From Cohaesibacter marisflavi (GTDB lineage: Bacteria > Pseudomonadota > Alphaproteobacteria > Rhizobiales > Cohaesibacteraceae), in the NCBI RefSeq assembly GCF_900115225.1, contig NZ_FOVR01000001.1, positions 248,001 through 312,000 on the forward strand: a DNA stretch of 64,000 nucleotides, in the 5' to 3' direction. The position numbers and the translations under genes were made by a program. Positions 52,256 through 62,715 of this stretch are shown piece after piece. How positions within the stretch are numbered: position 1 is the first letter of the stretch; every line of letters begins with the position of its first letter. Below the pieces are notes generated by a model that did no database searches, was not told the origin of the DNA, and worked only from the letters and a program-made list of their open reading frames with translations.

Positions 52256-54643
52256 ATGCCTGCCTTGCCAAAGCTTATTTCCATGTCGACGTCCGGGGTA
52301 AATGCCAACGGCCCCGCCTTTGCATATTCCGCAGCAGGCAATGGTCGCTATGTGGTCTTTGCAAGTGACTCGACAAATCTGACGCCTCAGGATGGAGTCG
52401 GGCAGAATATCTTTTTGCGCGATACCGCAACCGGCCGCACTTTCAATGTTGATGTCAGTTCAAACGGGGCAATAGCAGACTACAGTGCCTGGCCCGGCAG
52501 TGCGCTTCAGAACCCTGACAACCCAACGGAGGTTGCCTTCACCACGAATGGCTTTGGTGAGGGCTTCAATCTCTATATCCGCGATGTCAATCTCGGCACA
52601 ACGCGAGTGATTGCAAAAGACATCAGCACCGTGGACTATCCCTTCTCTCAGGATGTGAAATGGCATTTGAGCCAGTTTGGATATTCCAATGACGGCAGTC
52701 ATATTGCCTATGCCAGTGCCAACAGCACTACTGTTGCCAACGACACCAATCGTGTCACGGATATTTTCGTTGAAGAACTCGCAACTGGCGATGTCGAGCG
52801 TATTTCTGTTGCCGCAGACGGGACCGAGGCCAACGGATCGTCCTACAATCCCATTTTCTCGCCCGATGGCACCAAAGTCGCCTTTTGGAGCAATGCCAAC
52901 AATCTAAGCCCGACCGACACCAATTTCTCATCCGATGTCTATATCAAAGACCTCAATACCGGTGATGTGACGCTGGTCAGCAAGGCCCTGAATGGCGGCG
53001 CTGCGAATGGCGCTTCCGTATCTGTGGGCGGTTTTTCCTCAGATGGGCGGTATCTGCTGTTTGAGAGCGCTGCCAGCAATCTGGTCGCCAATGACAGGAA
53101 CAACGACATTGATGTTTTCGCCTATGACATGCTTACCGGCGATACGATCCGCGTGTCTGAGCGATCAGATGGAGTGGAATCCAATGGCGATGATCTGTTT
53201 GCGCGTTTCATTCCGGGAACGCATATCGTCGAGTTCACGACCTCTTCAAACAATCTCCTTGCCGATGATGTCAATATGCGTCCCGACGTCGTCTATACCC
53301 GCCTTGGCTCGGGAGAGTTTGAAACGCTTGACTTTACAGGCCCCGTTCATCCCAACAAAGGCATAACGGGCATCAGCTATTCTGCTGACGGAAACTATGC
53401 CTATCTTGTGACCAACTCGGCGAATCTGGTCCCCAAAGACAAGGATACGGTGGAGAGCATTGTGCGCGTGCCGATGTCCCAAATTCTCAAGACGTTGCAG
53501 CATGAGGGCACATTCAGGGCGGATTCCCTTTGGGGGGATGACAAGAGCAATTACATGATCGGCAAGAATGGCAATGATCAGATACATGGCGGTGCTGGCG
53601 ACGACTATATTCAAGGGGACAGTGGCAATGACACGCTCGTTGGTGAGAGGGGCGCTGACTATTTGCTAGGTGGAACGGGGTCAGATGAGCTCTTTGGCCG
53701 CCAGGGAAACGACTATCTTGATGGCGGCCTTGGCGAAGACAAGATGCATGGTAATTTGGGGAACGACACCTATGTCGTCAATGACACTCAGGACAAGGTC
53801 TTTGAATATGTTGGTCAGGGCACGGATCTCATCATCAGCTCTGCGAGCTACATATTGAGAGACAACAGCCAACATGTTGAAAATCTAACCCTCACAGGCC
53901 TCGCGTTCATGGGCGTGGGCAATATGCAGAACAATGTCATCAAAGGCACAATGGCGCAGAATATGCTGAATGGCCTTTATGGGCATGACACGCTGCTGGG
54001 CTTCGCTGGTAATGACTCCCTTTTGGGTGGCTATGGAAATGATCGTCTTTATGGGCACAATGGAAATGACTATCTCAACGGAGACGTTGGCTGGGATAAG
54101 CTGTTTGGTGGCAATGGTGACGACACTTTGGTGGGGGGAAATGGCAATGATTTCGCCCGTGGAGGCAATGGCGATGACACCCTGTTAGGGGGCGATGGCG
54201 ACGACATTATACATGGCGATAATGGTCACGATACCTTGCGTGGTAATTTCGGCGATGACAAACTCTACGCTGGTGTCGGTGCTGATCGCATCGTCGGTGG
54301 TTTGGGAAGCGACGTGATGTTTGCCGGAAATGACAGCGGCAAGGATACCTTTGTTTTCATAACTGCCGAAGACAGTCCCTCCGGACCAGATCACGACGTC
54401 ATCTTCCTCTTCGATAGCGGCGAGGATGTGATCGATCTGGCTCAGATAGATGCCAATGAAAATCTGGATGGCAATCGGTCATTTAATTTCGCTGGCATGC
54501 AGGCTGAAGCAAATTCAATCTGGTATGAAACAAACAATGGCGACGCCACGCTCTATGCTGATACGGATGGAGATGCTGTTGCGGATTTCGAAGTGGAATT
54601 GCGTGACGTGACCCATCTCTCCTTTGGAGATTTCATCCTCTAG
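52256..54643 (+). CDS. Secreted RTX calcium-binding protein with N-terminal TolB/PD40-like beta-propeller
   Basis: This 795-residue protein has no Sec signal. The first 410 residues contain repeated propeller blades of the PD40/TolB kind (YVVFASDSTNLTPQD, NPIFSPDGTKVAFWSNANNL and SSDGRYLLFESAASNL). Residues about 434-690 hold two blocks of hemolysin-type nonapeptide repeats (GGxGxDxLxGGxGND pattern, such as GGAGDDYIQGDSGNDTL and GGNGDDTLVGGNGND). The C-terminus (VELRDVTHLSFGDFIL) fits a type I secretion signal. No ABC/MFP secretion genes are adjacent. Probable calcium-dependent extracellular or surface protein; no catalytic motif recognised. Confidence 0.87.
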   Translation: MPALPKLISMSTSGVNANGPAFAYSAAGNGRYVVFASDSTNLTPQDGVGQNIFLRDTATGRTFNVDVSSNGAIADYSAWPGSALQNPDNPTEVAFTTNGFGEGFNLYIRDVNLGTTRVIAKDISTVDYPFSQDVKWHLSQFGYSNDGSHIAYASANSTTVANDTNRVTDIFVEELATGDVERISVAADGTEANGSSYNPIFSPDGTKVAFWSNANNLSPTDTNFSSDVYIKDLNTGDVTLVSKALNGGAANGASVSVGGFSSDGRYLLFESAASNLVANDRNNDIDVFAYDMLTGDTIRVSERSDGVESNGDDLFARFIPGTHIVEFTTSSNNLLADDVNMRPDVVYTRLGSGEFETLDFTGPVHPNKGITGISYSADGNYAYLVTNSANLVPKDKDTVESIVRVPMSQILKTLQHEGTFRADSLWGDDKSNYMIGKNGNDQIHGGAGDDYIQGDSGNDTLVGERGADYLLGGTGSDELFGRQGNDYLDGGLGEDKMHGNLGNDTYVVNDTQDKVFEYVGQGTDLIISSASYILRDNSQHVENLTLTGLAFMGVGNMQNNVIKGTMAQNMLNGLYGHDTLLGFAGNDSLLGGYGNDRLYGHNGNDYLNGDVGWDKLFGGNGDDTLVGGNGNDFARGGNGDDTLLGGDGDDIIHGDNGHDTLRGNFGDDKLYAGVGADRIVGGLGSDVMFAGNDSGKDTFVFITAEDSPSGPDHDVIFLFDSGEDVIDLAQIDANENLDGNRSFNFAGMQAEANSIWYETNNGDATLYADTDGDAVADFEVELRDVTHLSFGDFIL

Positions 54644-54674
54644 GGGATGCGCATTGCAGACAGTCATAATTATC

Positions 54675-54710
54675 AAAACAGGGCACCGCTGGGATGCCCT
54701 GTTTTCGTTT
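54675..54710. terminator. Bidirectional terminator between RTX and chemoreceptor genes
   Basis: AAAACAGGGCA and TGCCCTGTTTT form a perfect 11-bp stem with 9-nt loop followed by CGTTT. It lies between the convergent RTX and MCP genes and can serve both. Confidence 0.85.
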
Positions 54711-54732
54711 GCATGTGCATAGGGGAGGGGGA

Positions 54733-56811
54733 TCAGGCCGCCCGGACCTGATCAATGAATTTGTCCACCTCGGCCTTGAGCATCTCGGACTGCTCGGCCA
54801 ACTCGCCAGACGAAGCGAGCACTTGACTGGAAGCGCTTCCAGCTTCCTGCGAGGCTTTGTTGACGGAGTCGATATTCTCGTTGACCAGCTCCGTGCCCTT
54901 CGCTGCCTGATGGATGTTGCTGGAAACCTCGCTGATAGCGACATTCTGCTCTTCCATCGCCGCAGCAATAGCCGTCGAAATCTCGTTGAGATGCTGGATG
55001 ACGTGGCTGACTTCTTCCATGGAAGCGGACGACTGTTCGGTGGCCGATTGAACCTCTGCAATCTGCTTGGCGATTTCATCGGTCGCCTTGGCGGTTTGCC
55101 CTGCCAAGGCTTTCACCTCTCCGGCCACAACCGCGAACCCTTTGCCAGCTTCACCGGCCCGAGCCGACTCGATGGTTGCATTGAGGGCAAGCAGATTGGT
55201 CTGTTCCGCAATCGTGGAGATCATTTCAACCACTTTGCCGATGTTGCTCGCGGTTTCAGAAAGCACAGCCATCTGTTCGTTGGTCGAGCTGACCTTGTTG
55301 ACCGCGTCGTTTGCTGAGCGGGAGGCCGTGGCCACCTGATGAGCAATTTCGGCGATGGTGCTGGTCATTTCTTCGGTGGCTGTTGCGATCGTCTGAACGC
55401 TGGCTGTCGTCTGCTGAGATGCCGAGGCTGCCTGCGTGGCCTGCTGCAAGGTCAGTTCACTCACGCTGGTCATGGATTTGGCGCTGGCATTGAGTTCAAC
55501 CGAGTTGGAAGAAACTGCCTGAACGATGGAGCCGACTTGACGCTCGAACTCATCCGCCATCTGCATCATGATCTGGCGTTTCTCTTCTTCGGCCTTTCGC
55601 TTGTTCTCCTGCTGCTCGGCTTCCAGTGTTCTGGCCTTTACGATATTCTGCTTGAATATCTCGACTGTATGGGCCATGTCGCCCAACTCGTCTTTTCTGC
55701 TCTGGCCGGGGATGCCGGTATCCACATTGCCGTCTGCGAGACGCTGCATGGACCGTGTCAGTGCATTGACAGGTGAGGTAATGCCACGTGCGATGATGAA
55801 GGCGCCAGCCAGGGCTATCACCAAGGCTATGACAGCAATCGTGATCAGGCCGCTCTCAGCACTGGAGAGGCTGGCGTAAACCTGTTCACGCATCGTTGTT
55901 TCATCTCGATCTGCGGAAACTGATGTCGCCTCAGCTGCGCTGAATATGGTGTCTGTGCTTGTATTCAGTTTGCCATCCAGAATGGTATTGCGCTCAAGGA
56001 TCACATTGGTCAGCTCCTTGGTCGCTGCCTGATAATCCTTTGCAAGAGTGGCGGTTTTCTCTTGAAGAGCCTGCCTTTGAGGATTTAGGAGAGAAGCGTG
56101 CAACTCGGACAAAGCCTTGTTGAGAGCCTGCAACTCGCTTGTCGTGCGCTGTGCGGCTTCATCGCTGTTGTCATCAAGGAATTTCATCACATAAAGACGT
56201 GCAAGCAGCAGATGCTCCTGCGCAATTCCGGCAAAACTCGCCGACTCATAGTCACCCGCAGAGAAGGCGCCTGAACGAATGCTGGTCAGGTTTTCCTGCA
56301 TTGCGAGCCCTTTCGCGCCAAGTTCCTTGTAGACCAGTATATTGCGGCGGTCGATGAGATTGGCAACCTCGTCAAATCCGGATTTATAGTCTTTGAGCGC
56401 CTTCGCGATCTGGTCAAGATGGCGGGCTCTTTCCGGATGCTCAATGGTAGATTGCGCCTGTTCCATCAGTGCGCTGACATCTTTATATTGCTTAAGAAAA
56501 GCGGCCTTTTCGTCATCTGCAGATGTTCGGAAATAGTTCCGTTGTGCTAGCTGAGTCTTTACGACCTCTGCGCTCAGGCTATCTATAAGTTTGGTGTCCT
56601 TGGCCATGTCTCCATAGGCATCAAACTGAACAATCTGATCTCTGAATGCCAGGATCCCCATAATCGACAGGGTGACTATCAAGGCAATCTGGACAAGAAA
56701 ACCACCATAGATCCGTTGCCCGATCTTGAATCGAGATAAAATATCTCTCGCACCAGTTGAATCAGTCTTACTATCTAAGTTTTGCGAGTTTCGTTGCTGA
56801 TACTCACTCAT
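54733..56811 (-). CDS. Methyl-accepting chemotaxis protein
   Basis: The 692-residue chemoreceptor has a cytoplasmic N-tail, TM1 (about 34-56) and a long helical periplasmic sensor (about 57-316, HBM-like by length and helix content). TM2 (about 317-340), a HAMP domain ([20 protein letters not shown]) and the signalling domain follow. The hairpin-tip motif [20 protein letters not shown] is well conserved. No CheR-binding pentapeptide is seen at the C-terminus (DQVRAA). Stand-alone gene with no che genes nearby; ligand unknown. Confidence 0.92.
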   Translation of the reverse strand: MSEYQQRNSQNLDSKTDSTGARDILSRFKIGQRIYGGFLVQIALIVTLSIMGILAFRDQIVQFDAYGDMAKDTKLIDSLSAEVVKTQLAQRNYFRTSADDEKAAFLKQYKDVSALMEQAQSTIEHPERARHLDQIAKALKDYKSGFDEVANLIDRRNILVYKELGAKGLAMQENLTSIRSGAFSAGDYESASFAGIAQEHLLLARLYVMKFLDDNSDEAAQRTTSELQALNKALSELHASLLNPQRQALQEKTATLAKDYQAATKELTNVILERNTILDGKLNTSTDTIFSAAEATSVSADRDETTMREQVYASLSSAESGLITIAVIALVIALAGAFIIARGITSPVNALTRSMQRLADGNVDTGIPGQSRKDELGDMAHTVEIFKQNIVKARTLEAEQQENKRKAEEEKRQIMMQMADEFERQVGSIVQAVSSNSVELNASAKSMTSVSELTLQQATQAASASQQTTASVQTIATATEEMTSTIAEIAHQVATASRSANDAVNKVSSTNEQMAVLSETASNIGKVVEMISTIAEQTNLLALNATIESARAGEAGKGFAVVAGEVKALAGQTAKATDEIAKQIAEVQSATEQSSASMEEVSHVIQHLNEISTAIAAAMEEQNVAISEVSSNIHQAAKGTELVNENIDSVNKASQEAGSASSQVLASSGELAEQSEMLKAEVDKFIDQVRAA

Positions 56812-57307
56812 GATCGCTATATCCTGTTTGGGATGTAATATCTTGTCGCTATCCAGAAATACCGACGTCTCCTTAAGTTAAAAGTTGATTATCATGGTTA
56901 ACAAAGGATTTAATTTCATGGATGTACAATATGATTCATGTAAATTCAGGGTTGAAATGAGTGTTGGTTGTGGAATTTGTGTTGTTTTATCTAGGGTATT
57001 GTTTTGTATTGAGTAAAACAATATTGTCAGTTTACGGAGAATATGCCCTTTTTGTCATGTTCGTTGCCTGATGCGGGCGACGCTGTCGGCATCAAGGGTG
57101 AAAGGTGAGGGCAGTTTCGGCGAGGCGATGGAGCGGGCACGACAGAGCCAACAATGAGAGCATTTTCATTGAAATTCTTCCTGTCAGCCCTTATGCCTAT
57201 GGGAAAAATCTATAGCCTTCCAATAAAAGCTCTCCCCCTTCAGCCATTTAAAGATGATTTGCAGGTCATTGCATGAGGGAGGTTAGAAAAACCGTCAGGA
57301 ACCCTCC
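56812..57307. other. Divergent intergenic region between MCP and dehydratase genes
   Basis: This 496-bp gap is AT-rich near the MCP end and must carry both promoters. I see no ORF, no clear dyad of operator size and no repeat. Confidence 0.45.
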
Positions 57308-59107
57308 ATGTCCGATCCCAAAAAGCGACGCCCGCTCCGCTCCGAACTCTGGTTCAATGATCTGTCAAATCCCGAAATGACGGCTATCTATCTGGAGCAT
57401 TATCCAAATTACGGTTTGACGCTGGACGAGTTGCAATCGGGCAAACCGATCATTGGCATTGCCCAGACCGGATCAGACCTGTCGCCCTGCAATCGACACC
57501 ATCTGGAGCTGACCAAGCGCGTGCGAGAGGGCATTCGCTCCGCTGGTGGGATTGCTATGGAGATCCCGGTACACCCCATACAAGAAACCGGCAAACGGCC
57601 CACAGCCATGCTGGATAGAAACCTTGCCTATCTTGGGCTGGTCGAAGCCTTGCATGGTTACCCGATTGATGGCGTGGTGCTCAATATTGGTTGCGACAAG
57701 ACGACGCCCGCTCTGTTGATGGCAGCCGCAACGGTCAATATTCCCGCGCTGGCTCTCTCTGTGGGCCCCATGCTCAATGGCTGGTACAAGGGCAAGCGCT
57801 CTGGCTCGGGCTCGATCATCTGGCAAGCGCGTCAGCAATTTGCAGCAGGGGAAATCGACGCCAAGGAATTTCTCAAAATGGCAGCCTCTTCATCGCCCTC
57901 GGTTGGTTATTGCAACACCATGGGCACTGCCTCTACTATGAACTCCCTAGCTGAGGTGCTCGGAATGCAGCTGCCCGGCTCAGCTTCCATTCCCGCTCCC
58001 TATAGTGAGCGCGCGCGGATTTCCTACAAGGTGGGGGAACGCATCGTCGGTATGGTGCATGAAGATCTGAAGCCATCGGACATCATGACCCGAGAGGCTT
58101 TCGAAAACGCGATTGTCGTTTGCTCGGCACTGGGGGGCTCGACCAATGCGCCGATCCACATGAATGCCGTAGCGCGCCATCTCGGCGTGGAATTGACGAA
58201 TAAGGATTGGGACGCCATAGGGTATGAGGTTCCGCTGTTGGCCAATATTCAACCGGCGGGGCCCTATCTCAGTGAGGATTTTTATCGGGCAGGGGGGCTG
58301 CCTGCCGTCATCGGGGAATTGCTGCGTTCTGGCCTCATCCCCCATCCTGATGTGATGACGGCCTCTGGCGAGTCTTTCGCGGCACTCTATCGCGATTGCC
58401 AGATCGAAGACCGTGATGTCATTCACCCGCTGAGCGATCCCCTGACTGCCAAGGCAGGGTTTGTGTCACTGGGCGGCAATCTTTTTGACGATGCCATCAT
58501 GAAGACATCCGGTATCAGCGAGGAGTTCCGCTCTCGTTATTTGAGCAATCCCGAAGACCCGAATGCTTTTGAAGGCCCGGTCTTCGTCTTTGATGGACCG
58601 GAAGACTTTCACAAAAGAATCGATGATCCATCACTTGCTATTACACCCGAAAGCCTGCTGGTGATGCGCGGAGCAGGGCCCATTGGTTTTCCTGGCGGGG
58701 CGGAAGTGGTCAATATGCGCCCGCCATCCTACCTGATCAAGCAGGGTGTCCATGACATGCCCTGCATCGGCGATGGGCGACAGTCGGGCACATCCGGTGC
58801 TGCCTCTATCCTCAATGCGTCTCCCGAGGCGGCGGCAGGGGGAAATCTCGCCATCATCAGAGACGGGGATCGCCTGCGCATTGATCTTGATGCCAGACGT
58901 GTGACACTCCTGCTGTCTGAGGAAGAGATTGCTAAGAGACGGGATGCCTTGTTGGCAAGCGGTGGTCCGAACAATCCGCAAAGCCAGACGCCATGGCAGG
59001 AGATGTTCCGCAAGTCCGTTCGCCCGTTTGCAGAAGGGATGATTATTGAGGGCGCCGATAGCTATCTTGACGTTGGCAACACGACAGTTCCGCGCCACAG
59101 CCACTAG
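57308..59107 (+). CDS. IlvD/Edd-family dehydratase (probable sugar-acid dehydratase)
   Basis: This 599-residue Fe-S dehydratase has the three family cysteines in [26 protein letters not shown] and [14 protein letters not shown]. Motifs such as [12 protein letters not shown] and the length near 600 resemble pentonate dehydratases (xylonate/arabonate) more than IlvD of branched-chain synthesis. It is a monocistronic gene with RBS AGGA, with no aldolase or sugar dehydrogenase adjacent. The exact sugar acid cannot be chosen from sequence. Confidence 0.85.
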   Translation: MSDPKKRRPLRSELWFNDLSNPEMTAIYLEHYPNYGLTLDELQSGKPIIGIAQTGSDLSPCNRHHLELTKRVREGIRSAGGIAMEIPVHPIQETGKRPTAMLDRNLAYLGLVEALHGYPIDGVVLNIGCDKTTPALLMAAATVNIPALALSVGPMLNGWYKGKRSGSGSIIWQARQQFAAGEIDAKEFLKMAASSSPSVGYCNTMGTASTMNSLAEVLGMQLPGSASIPAPYSERARISYKVGERIVGMVHEDLKPSDIMTREAFENAIVVCSALGGSTNAPIHMNAVARHLGVELTNKDWDAIGYEVPLLANIQPAGPYLSEDFYRAGGLPAVIGELLRSGLIPHPDVMTASGESFAALYRDCQIEDRDVIHPLSDPLTAKAGFVSLGGNLFDDAIMKTSGISEEFRSRYLSNPEDPNAFEGPVFVFDGPEDFHKRIDDPSLAITPESLLVMRGAGPIGFPGGAEVVNMRPPSYLIKQGVHDMPCIGDGRQSGTSGAASILNASPEAAAGGNLAIIRDGDRLRIDLDARRVTLLLSEEEIAKRRDALLASGGPNNPQSQTPWQEMFRKSVRPFAEGMIIEGADSYLDVGNTTVPRHSH

Positions 59108-59172
59108 ATACGCGACAAGGCCAATACCCCCTATTGCATGAAGCATGGTGGTGGTTGGGCTTAAGCATGGAA

Positions 59173-59207
59173 ACACGGACACTGGGAAGCAAGAAAAGTG
59201 TCCGTGT
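59173..59207. terminator. Hairpin between convergent dehydratase and GtrA genes
   Basis: ACACGGACACT and AGTGTCCGTGT form a perfect 11-bp stem with a 13-nt A-rich loop. There is no clear T-run, but its place between convergent stops fits a shared terminator. Confidence 0.6.
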
Positions 59208-59218
59208 GCCTGCGTCTC

Positions 59219-59647
59219 CTAGACATCGAATGTGATATTCTTGTGCCCCAGATAATTGACGACCGCACCAGCTGCAATGCCTGTGGCGTGGGCAAAGCCC
59301 TCGATCACAATTGTGGGAAGCGGTAGTCCGCCCAACACCCAGTTAAGCGCATAGGCGACAATGATCGTAACCAGTCCGCCTGCGATATTGACCAGAATGA
59401 AATCGCGAATTTCAAGAAACACAGAGCGGCTGCGCGGCGAAACGAATGCCCAGTAACGATAGATGATAAACCCGTAGATCATGCCCACCACGAGCGCCAG
59501 ACAGACCGCTAATAGATAGGGAAGATACAGGCTGAATAAAAAGCGTATGCCCCAGTTGAGAAGGGCAGCACTGCCTCCGGCCACAAGAAACCGTACCCGC
59601 ATATCCAGCGTCAATTTTGCAACGACCATCATGTGATTCCTATCCAT
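59219..59647 (-). CDS. GtrA-family membrane protein
   Basis: This 142-residue protein has four membrane segments and the GtrA/DPMS-associated pattern (VRFLVAGGSAALLNWGIRFL and the Y-G-F-I-I-Y-R-Y-W segment). GtrA proteins are thought to move polyprenyl-phosphate-linked sugars across the membrane. The start overlaps the end of the HAD-UbiA gene by 19 bp, so the two are probably co-translated. Confidence 0.87.
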   Translation of the reverse strand: MDRNHMMVVAKLTLDMRVRFLVAGGSAALLNWGIRFLFSLYLPYLLAVCLALVVGMIYGFIIYRYWAFVSPRSRSVFLEIRDFILVNIAGGLVTIIVAYALNWVLGGLPLPTIVIEGFAHATGIAAGAVVNYLGHKNITFDV

Positions 59648-61086
59648 GCTGCCGCGAAGCAGGTGACCATTCCGCCTCCAAGGGCCAGACTCATCCGGTC
59701 TCTTATGGCAAAGGCAACGGGGTCATCCTTCATCAGTCCCCTCTGACACATTAGCCAGATGCGCGAAATGAACAGAAACAGGAAGATCGGAAACCCCCAT
59801 AGCCATGTGATGTCGCCATAAAAGGTCTGTGTGAAGGCATCGTCAATAATATAGAGCACCAGAATAAGTACGGCGCAGATGCCTGTGGCAACTCCATTCG
59901 CAAGAATAAGCGGCAGGTCAAGGGTCTGGTAGCCCCGTCCGCGCACTTCGTCTCCTCCGCGCAAGAGAACGCCGGATACTTCCGTATGGCGCTTGGCGAA
60001 GCTGAGCGAGCCAAACAGAAACATGGAAAAGACCAGAAGCCACGGTGAGGCAATGGTTCCCGCAGCAGCAATCCCCAGCCCCAGTCGCAGGGTAAAAAGG
60101 CTCGCCAACGTGAAGCCATCAATGATGGGATAGCGCTTTAAGCCAAAGGAATAGGCCAGCGTGGCCGCGATGTAGGTGATAACAATGAGCAGGGCGCTCT
60201 TGCCCGCCAGCAGTGACAAGGCGAGACCGAGAAGTAAAATTACAGGTACAGACAGGATACCGATCCTTATGGGCAGATCACCACTGGCGAGCGGCCGCTT
60301 ATTTTTGGACCAGTGTCGCCGGTCGTCTGACAAATCGAGCAGGTCATTGACGAGATACGTGGCCGACGCAACAAGATTGATGCCCCAGAAAGCAACAAAT
60401 GCTGCCATGATCGCCTGCGCGTCTCCAAGTTTGCCCGCAAGAAACAGCGGAACGAAAACCAGCCCGTTTTTGGCCCATTGATGGGGCCTGATCGCCTTGA
60501 TGAAGGGCTTCCATAGGGAATGGCGCGGCAAGATCTTTTCGATTGTCGTGTGCTTCTGGGCGGCTGATACCACTTGCCTTGGCGCTTCCACAACAACAGC
60601 GGCCTTTGCGCCCTTCCATACGGAAAGATCGGCCATTGCATCGCCGGCATAGGCAAAGCCTTGAGGGAAGCGCTCTTGCAGGACACGCGCCTTTTGAGGA
60701 CCTTTGAGATTGGTCTGGTCATCACTGGCGATGACCTCGCGTATGTTGGGCAGGCGGGCGGCAACTTGTTTGGCAACACTCACATTGGCCGCTGTTGCCA
60801 CATAGATGGGACGCCCTCTTTCGCCCTGCTCGGCCACATAGGAAAGCAGGGCCTGATTGAGCGGCAGGGACTGGATGTCGATATCCGTTTCGTTTGCCAG
60901 TTTATGCTTCAAGAGCGCACGCCCCTTGAGCATCCACCAGATGATCAGAAAAATATCCCATGGACGCTTCTTGAGAAAGACCAGCATGGCTTCCAGAAGC
61001 ATGTCGCTGCGCACAACGGTGCCGTCCAGATCCAGAACGAGAGGAAGCGCCAATTTGGTCTGCTCACTCGGCATCTTGTCCTTCAT
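59629..61086 (-). CDS. HAD hydrolase-UbiA prenyltransferase fusion
   Basis: The 485-residue protein begins with a HAD phosphatase domain (about 1-190) with catalytic D19-x-D21 in LDLDGTVV. A UbiA-type integral-membrane prenyltransferase follows (about 195-485), with the metal-binding NDLLDLSDDR motif and KNKRPLASGDLP. The latter resembles decaprenyl-phosphate phosphoribosyltransferase more than ubiquinone UbiA. Inference: it makes a polyprenyl-linked pentose phosphate and the HAD part may remove its phosphate. It lies between a GT-C-like membrane protein and GtrA in one operon. Confidence 0.85.
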   Translation of the reverse strand: MKDKMPSEQTKLALPLVLDLDGTVVRSDMLLEAMLVFLKKRPWDIFLIIWWMLKGRALLKHKLANETDIDIQSLPLNQALLSYVAEQGERGRPIYVATAANVSVAKQVAARLPNIREVIASDDQTNLKGPQKARVLQERFPQGFAYAGDAMADLSVWKGAKAAVVVEAPRQVVSAAQKHTTIEKILPRHSLWKPFIKAIRPHQWAKNGLVFVPLFLAGKLGDAQAIMAAFVAFWGINLVASATYLVNDLLDLSDDRRHWSKNKRPLASGDLPIRIGILSVPVILLLGLALSLLAGKSALLIVITYIAATLAYSFGLKRYPIIDGFTLASLFTLRLGLGIAAAGTIASPWLLVFSMFLFGSLSFAKRHTEVSGVLLRGGDEVRGRGYQTLDLPLILANGVATGICAVLILVLYIIDDAFTQTFYGDITWLWGFPIFLFLFISRIWLMCQRGLMKDDPVAFAIRDRMSLALGGGMVTCFAAAWIGIT

Positions 61087-61089
61087 CGG

Positions 61090-62715
61090 CTATTCCCCTC
61101 TCCGAGCATAGAAATCCCAGCAGCTATTCAGATGCGTTTTTTTGAAATCCTGTTCCAGAGCCGCCAGATAATAAGGCGTGATATTCATATCGGTAACATT
61201 GCAAAGATCGGCAAAAACCCCGTCGGCGCTTGCCAGATAGGCGCGGGCCTCCTCAATAGAGGGCTCTGGAAGGGTTCGTCCTATATCCATAACCAGTGTG
61301 GTATGTTTGGCTGGCGTCAGGCCGAGCAAGCGACCGAACGGATCGGAAAAGGCGATCGTGGTCGTGCTTTGTACCGTGTCCCCAAGCCCCTTTTCCCTGA
61401 ATATCCGGGCGGCATCCAGAATGGCGTAAAGCTGAGCCAGATTGACTGCCGGAGCATTGGATGTCGGGTCATATGTAAGGAAAAAGCGATCGGTCTGAAG
61501 GGCGCGGATGCGATCTCTTTGCTGCTCAATCAATTGTCCGAAAAACTGGCCCCCCTCATCGGTCGGTAAGGGAACGCGCGTTCCGGGAATCAAGACATCC
61601 AGTTTTTGCTCGATGGCAGGTTGTTTTTCTCTTACAAGCACCTTCATGCCGCGATGAACAACCATGTCGGCAACGGGAAACAGCGTCGCTGCCAGCAGAA
61701 GCGCCGAGGTCACCTTATGGCGCTCCCAGGCTGCCGCTCCAAACAGGCACGCAATCCCGGCGATCAGCCCCAACCCTCCCGTATTCTGGCTCTCTGCCAT
61801 GAAGGCAGCTGCCATGAGCAGCACAGTATCAATGGCATAAGCCTCATCGGTAATGATGGCAGACCAGCGAAAAGCGCGTCCCTTGCGAAAGACCAAGAGG
61901 CGTGCGAGCGCGGCCAAACCAATAAAGGCAACGATGCTACCCGCCAGCCAATAGGTGAAAGCGGTATAGAATAGCTTGTAAACGGCTCCGCCCTGATTGA
62001 CTGAAAGCATGGAGTGAATATCGTTGATATAGGACGAGATGAAGCCGCTCTGTAATTCCAGCCCAAGCAGCAGAGACCAAAACAGGCATATTCCGCCAAG
62101 GATGATCGTCCATCGGCTGCGCCCCAGAATAACGGACGCGAGCAGTATGCCGCAGACCACCAGAAAAGCGGTAATTTTCAAGAAGAACAGCAGGCCGAGC
62201 AGGTAGGCCAGCAGAATGGCATCAAACCGCGATTTGGGTAGCATATACCAGAGCCCGGCCAAAAGGAGCAGGGCGGTTGCGAAGCGGTTATAGGTGGCAA
62301 AATAGCTGATTTCAGAAAGATGGGTCTGGTCCAGTGTCATGGGAACCAGTGTGATCAGCGCCAACAACAGCAAGGCGCATCCGAACTCTGTATGGGATCT
62401 GAAACGGGGTACGAGCGCCATGAAGACAGGCAGAAGCACCAGCCATGTCATGATGTGCAAGGAGACAAAGGCGTTGCTGTGGGGAAACAGCGCTTCTCCC
62501 CACTTGGCCAAATAAAGCGTCAGTGAACCGATTGGTGAAAAGAAATCGATATGGGGCACCTGTCCCAGAGATATCCTGTAAGCGCCATCCTGAACAAAAA
62601 TAAAGTCAAAAATCGCTCGGCCATAGGGTGCTCGCTGTAAAAACAGATAGCCGCACACCACGAGCAAAAGTGAAAAGGCCAGAAAAATAACCTGGCGAGG
62701 TAATATGTTCTGCAT
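61090..62715 (-). CDS. Polytopic membrane protein, possibly GT-C-type glycosyltransferase
   Basis: The 541-residue protein has about 11 hydrophobic segments in the first 360 residues and a soluble C-terminal domain. An early loop contains the acidic pair in DGAYRISLGQVPHIDFFSP (about residues 41-59), the kind of loop in which GT-C enzymes keep their catalytic aspartate. It is 3 bp from the HAD-UbiA gene, so probably uses a polyprenyl-phosphate sugar made by that enzyme. I do not recognise a specific family; the glycosyltransferase idea rests on topology and neighbours. Confidence 0.7.
   Translation of the reverse strand: MQNILPRQVIFLAFSLLLVVCGYLFLQRAPYGRAIFDFIFVQDGAYRISLGQVPHIDFFSPIGSLTLYLAKWGEALFPHSNAFVSLHIMTWLVLLPVFMALVPRFRSHTEFGCALLLLALITLVPMTLDQTHLSEISYFATYNRFATALLLLAGLWYMLPKSRFDAILLAYLLGLLFFLKITAFLVVCGILLASVILGRSRWTIILGGICLFWSLLLGLELQSGFISSYINDIHSMLSVNQGGAVYKLFYTAFTYWLAGSIVAFIGLAALARLLVFRKGRAFRWSAIITDEAYAIDTVLLMAAAFMAESQNTGGLGLIAGIACLFGAAAWERHKVTSALLLAATLFPVADMVVHRGMKVLVREKQPAIEQKLDVLIPGTRVPLPTDEGGQFFGQLIEQQRDRIRALQTDRFFLTYDPTSNAPAVNLAQLYAILDAARIFREKGLGDTVQSTTTIAFSDPFGRLLGLTPAKHTTLVMDIGRTLPEPSIEEARAYLASADGVFADLCNVTDMNITPYYLAALEQDFKKTHLNSCWDFYARRGE

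Noticed and set aside
53560-54300. Repetitive DNA resembling a tandem-repeat or CRISPR array
   Set aside because: The periodicity is the RTX nonapeptide coding pattern in an open frame; repeats are degenerate at the DNA level and there are no spacers.
59629-61086. Ubiquinone biosynthesis 4-hydroxybenzoate transferase UbiA
   Set aside because: The HAD domain, the DPPR-synthase-like motif and the glycan-type neighbours argue against quinone synthesis.
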